Both the position numbers and the translations under genes were made by a program. Below are positions 61,742 to 64,000 of a DNA stretch of 64,000 nucleotides, one piece after another. How positions within the stretch are numbered: position 1 is the stretch's first letter; every line of letters starts with the position of its first letter. This DNA is from Nocardioides luteus. GTDB taxonomy: Bacteria > Actinomycetota > Actinomycetes > Propionibacteriales > Nocardioidaceae. The stretch is from the NCBI RefSeq assembly GCF_000960475.2, contig NZ_JZDQ02000004.1:124001-188000 (forward strand). The letters are read 5' to 3'. Under the pieces are notes generated by a model. It was given only the letters and a program-made list of their open reading frames with translations. It did no database searches and was not told the origin of the DNA.

Positions 61742-62944
61742 ATGCATGTGGCCTTGACACCCGCCCAGGAGCAACTTCGCTCAGAGCTCAACTCCTATTT
61801 CGCCCAGTTGGTCACGCCGGAGCGGCGCGCAGCGCTCGCCCGGGCCTCCGGCGAGTTCGGCGACGAGGCCGACAAGGAGGTCTACCTCTCGACCATCCGG
61901 CAGATCGGCGCCGACGGCTGGCTCGGGATCGGCTGGCCGAAGGAGTACGGCGGTCAGGACCGCTCCATGGTGGAGCAGCTGATCTTCACCGACGCCGCCG
62001 CCGTGGCGGGGGTGCCGATCCCCTACCTCACGCTCAACACGGTCGGCCCGACGATCATGCGGTTCGGGACCGAGGAGCAGAAGGCGTACTTCCTGCCGAA
62101 GATCCTCGCCGGCGAGCTGCACTTCTCGATCGGCTACTCCGAGCCGGGCTCGGGGACCGACCTCGCCTCGCTGCAGACGCGCGCCGTGCTCGACGAGGGC
62201 ACCGGCGAGTGGGTGATCAACGGCCAGAAGATGTGGACCTCGCTGATCCAGTATGCGGACTGGATCTGGCTCGCCTGCCGGACAGAGCCCGAGGCATCGC
62301 GCCACAAGGGACTGTCGATGATCCTGGTGCCGACGTCGTCGGCCGGGTTCTCCTATACGCCGGTCCAGACCGTGGCCGGCGTCGGCACCTCGGCGACCTA
62401 CTACTCCGACGTGCGCGTGCCGGCGTCGAACCTCGTCTCCTCGCGCGGAGGCGGCTGGGCACTGATGACCAACCAGCTCAACCATGAGCGGGTCGCGCTC
62501 ACCTCGGCGGCACCGCTGGTGCACTCGCTGGGGCTGGTCAAGGAGTGGGCGCTCTCGACGGTGGTTCCCGGTGGCGGCCGGGTGATCGACTCCGAGTGGG
62601 TGCAGGTCGCGCTCGGCCGGGCGCACGCCCGGATCGAGGCGCTCTCGCTCGTCAACTGGAAGCTCGCCTCCGACGCCGACCACGGGGTCGCGCTCTCGCC
62701 CGCCGAGGCGTCGGCCACCAAGGTCTACGGCTCCGAGCTGGCGACCGAGGTCTACCGAACGCTCATGGAGATCGTCGGTCCGCACGCGGGCATCACCGCC
62801 GACTCCCCCGGCGCCGTGCTCGCCGGCCGCCTGGAGCGGTTCCACCGCTCCTCCCTGGTCATGACCTTCGGCGGCGGCACCAACGAGATCCAGCGAGACA
62901 TCATCGGCTACGTGGGCCTCGGCCTCCCCGCCGCCAAGCGCTGA
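61742..62944 (+). CDS. fadE26: Steroid side-chain acyl-CoA dehydrogenase FadE26 (ChsE4) subunit
   Basis: First subunit of the alpha2beta2 acyl-CoA dehydrogenase that acts on the cholesterol side chain, 400 residues. The pattern RRAALARASGEFGDE, DGWLGIGWPKEYGGQ and GYSEPGSGTDLASLQ is that of FadE26/ChsE4. The catalytic glutamate is E249 in LNHERVALTS, and the FAD-linked C-terminal GGGTNEIQRDIIGY is complete. The start lies ten bases after a KstR-type box and is followed by the partner gene at 62972 after a 27-base gap. Together with the partner it forms one active site per dimer. Chain-length preference (C8, C5 or C3 side chain) is not decided by sequence alone. Confidence 0.9.
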   Translation: MHVALTPAQEQLRSELNSYFAQLVTPERRAALARASGEFGDEADKEVYLSTIRQIGADGWLGIGWPKEYGGQDRSMVEQLIFTDAAAVAGVPIPYLTLNTVGPTIMRFGTEEQKAYFLPKILAGELHFSIGYSEPGSGTDLASLQTRAVLDEGTGEWVINGQKMWTSLIQYADWIWLACRTEPEASRHKGLSMILVPTSSAGFSYTPVQTVAGVGTSATYYSDVRVPASNLVSSRGGGWALMTNQLNHERVALTSAAPLVHSLGLVKEWALSTVVPGGGRVIDSEWVQVALGRAHARIEALSLVNWKLASDADHGVALSPAEASATKVYGSELATEVYRTLMEIVGPHAGITADSPGAVLAGRLERFHRSSLVMTFGGGTNEIQRDIIGYVGLGLPAAKR

Positions 62945-62971
62945 CCCGACACCTGACGACAGGGACACACC

Positions 62972-64000
62972 ATGGACTTCTCCTTCACCACCGAATCCGA
63001 CGACGCCGCCGAGCTCGCGGCGAAGATCATCGGCGACGCCACGGCGCCCGAGCGGCTGCGTACGGTCGAGGCGGCCGCCGGCGACCGCGGCCGCTTCGAC
63101 ACCGCCCTCTGGTCCGCCCTCGGCGAGGCCGGGCTCCTCGGGCTCCACCTGCCGGAGGCCCAGGGCGGCGCAGGGCTCGGGCTCATCGAGCTGTGCCGGG
63201 TGCTCGTCGAGGCCGGAAGGCGCGTCGCGCCGTTACCGCTCGCCGTGCACGGGCCGTGCGGACTGCTCCTCTCGGAGACCGCCGCCGACGAGCTGACCGG
63301 TGTCGCCGACGGGTCGCGGGTGCTCGCGGCCGCGGTCGCCGAGGAGCACTCCCACCTGCCCGACTCCCCCACCGTGGTCTCCGCCGGGGACACGATCACC
63401 GGGGTGAAGACGCTGGTCAGGGCAGGGATGATCGCCGAGGCGTTCCTGGTCACCGCAACGGTGCCGGACGGCACCGTCGGGGTCTTCCTGGTCGATGCCT
63501 CGGCCTCGGGCGTGGACCGCCAGGCGCAGCACACCAGCGACGGCGACGTCACTGCGCTGGTCTCGTTCGCCTCGGCACCCGCCCGTCAGATCGGCAACGC
63601 TTCTGCTGCCAACAGGCTGGGCGAGCTGCTGACCGTCGCTGCTGCCGCTGAGCTGCTGGGCGTCACCGAGGGCGCCCTCGAGCTCACCTCGTCCTACGCC
63701 AAGACCCGCGAGCAGTTCGGCCGCGCCATCGGCACCTTCCAGGCCGTCTCGCAGCGCCTGGCCGACGGGTTCATCGACGTACTCGCCCAGCGGCTCACCC
63801 TCTGGCAGGCCGTCTGGCGGGTCTCCTCCGGGCTGCCCGCCGCCGACCAGGTCGCCGTCGCGAAGCTCTGGGCCGCCGACGCGGCCCACCGCCTCGCCCA
63901 CACCACCGTCCACATCCACGGCGGTGTGGGTATCGACCTCGACGGCGAGGCACATCGCTACTTCACCACCGCCAAGCGCTTCGAGTTCGTCTTCGGTGGC
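62972..64000 (+). CDS. fadE27: Steroid side-chain acyl-CoA dehydrogenase FadE27 (ChsE5) subunit, partial
   Basis: Second subunit of the same heteromeric dehydrogenase; 343 residues are visible and the gene runs off the right edge. The N-terminus MDFSFTTESDDAAELAAKI and the reduced active site (no catalytic glutamate in the usual helix) match FadE27/ChsE5. The C-terminal TTVHIHGGVGIDLDGEAHRY stretch is complete. In the known complex this chain completes FAD binding while FadE26 brings the base. Its position directly after fadE26 supports the pairing. Control is through the KstR-type box at 61718. Confidence 0.88.
   Translation, partial: MDFSFTTESDDAAELAAKIIGDATAPERLRTVEAAAGDRGRFDTALWSALGEAGLLGLHLPEAQGGAGLGLIELCRVLVEAGRRVAPLPLAVHGPCGLLLSETAADELTGVADGSRVLAAAVAEEHSHLPDSPTVVSAGDTITGVKTLVRAGMIAEAFLVTATVPDGTVGVFLVDASASGVDRQAQHTSDGDVTALVSFASAPARQIGNASAANRLGELLTVAAAAELLGVTEGALELTSSYAKTREQFGRAIGTFQAVSQRLADGFIDVLAQRLTLWQAVWRVSSGLPAADQVAVAKLWAADAAHRLAHTTVHIHGGVGIDLDGEAHRYFTTAKRFEFVFGG

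Noticed and set aside
59110..62487. Open frame of over 1100 codons on the + strand
   Set aside because: It lies antisense to kshA, the small cysteine gene and kshB, all with clear domains, and has Arg/Gly/Val-heavy composition typical of GC-rich shadow frames.

Overview
The window is dense, very GC-rich DNA with short intergenic gaps and frequent ATGA and TGATG stop-start overlaps. Both features are typical of an actinobacterial chromosome. The gene content (kshA/kshB and FadE26/FadE27 steroid-degradation genes, F420-dependent oxidoreductases, a SigL-like ECF sigma factor, many TetR regulators) points to a Nocardioides-like steroid-degrading member of the Nocardioidaceae or a relative. The genus is inference; no marker rRNA is present.

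Layout. Bases 1-8.9 kb: a truncated MFS pump divergent from its TetR regulator, a medium-chain-type acyl-CoA synthetase, an OsmC protein, two convergent GH13 alpha-glucosidases and a second MFS pump. Bases 8.9-15.5 kb: a MatC-like carboxylate carrier translationally coupled to a family III CoA-transferase, a TetR-MFS resistance pair, and a GntR/FCD regulator coupled to a TSUP permease. The carrier and the GntR gene share an almost identical 24-bp upstream element, so they probably form one regulon. Bases 15.5-22.4 kb: a TetR/DUF4873 pair divergent from an AurF-like diiron oxygenase, a TetR gene with three CTAGCA-type operators facing two small membrane-protein genes, a glutaryl-CoA-dehydrogenase-like enzyme, and a YceI-SigL-anti-sigma operon with a matching ECF promoter. 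Bases 22.4-28 kb: a long-chain acyl-CoA synthetase, a GMC oxidoreductase, and a tyrosine recombinase divergent from a zinc-finger-like/coiled-coil protein, with a dif-like 11-6-11 site between them and a tRNA-Gly next door.

Bases 28-49.3 kb: a J-domain membrane protein, a 2H phosphoesterase, a methyltransferase, then a toroid (prenyltransferase/squalene-cyclase-like)-methyltransferase-GT4 operon with a KstR-type box in front. A Tat-exported phospholipase C, three paralogous GT-C-like membrane proteins, an MFS protein and uvrB follow. After these come a sulfotransferase-SDR operon behind a second KstR-type box and a kinase-like/KAP-type NTPase fusion. Bases 49.4-58.9 kb: LtrA, an LLM/DUF1214-like operon divergent from a deazaflavin nitroreductase and a SnoaL-like protein around a third KstR-type box, an HxlR-SDR pair with a clear operator, three small-molecule methyltransferase, hydrolase and hypothetical stretches, and a perfect 21-bp palindrome. 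Bases 59.1-64 kb: kshA, a small cysteine protein and kshB in one overlapping operon, divergent from fadE26-fadE27 around a fourth KstR-type box; fadE27 runs off the end.

The unifying theme of the right two thirds is steroid catabolism under KstR-like control. KshAB does 9-alpha-hydroxylation of the ring system, and FadE26/27 acts on the side-chain acyl-CoA. Several poorly understood oxidoreductase, sulfotransferase and envelope-glycan genes carry the same box. No CRISPR array, rRNA, insertion sequence or prophage was seen, and no gene-free stretch exceeds about 300 bases.
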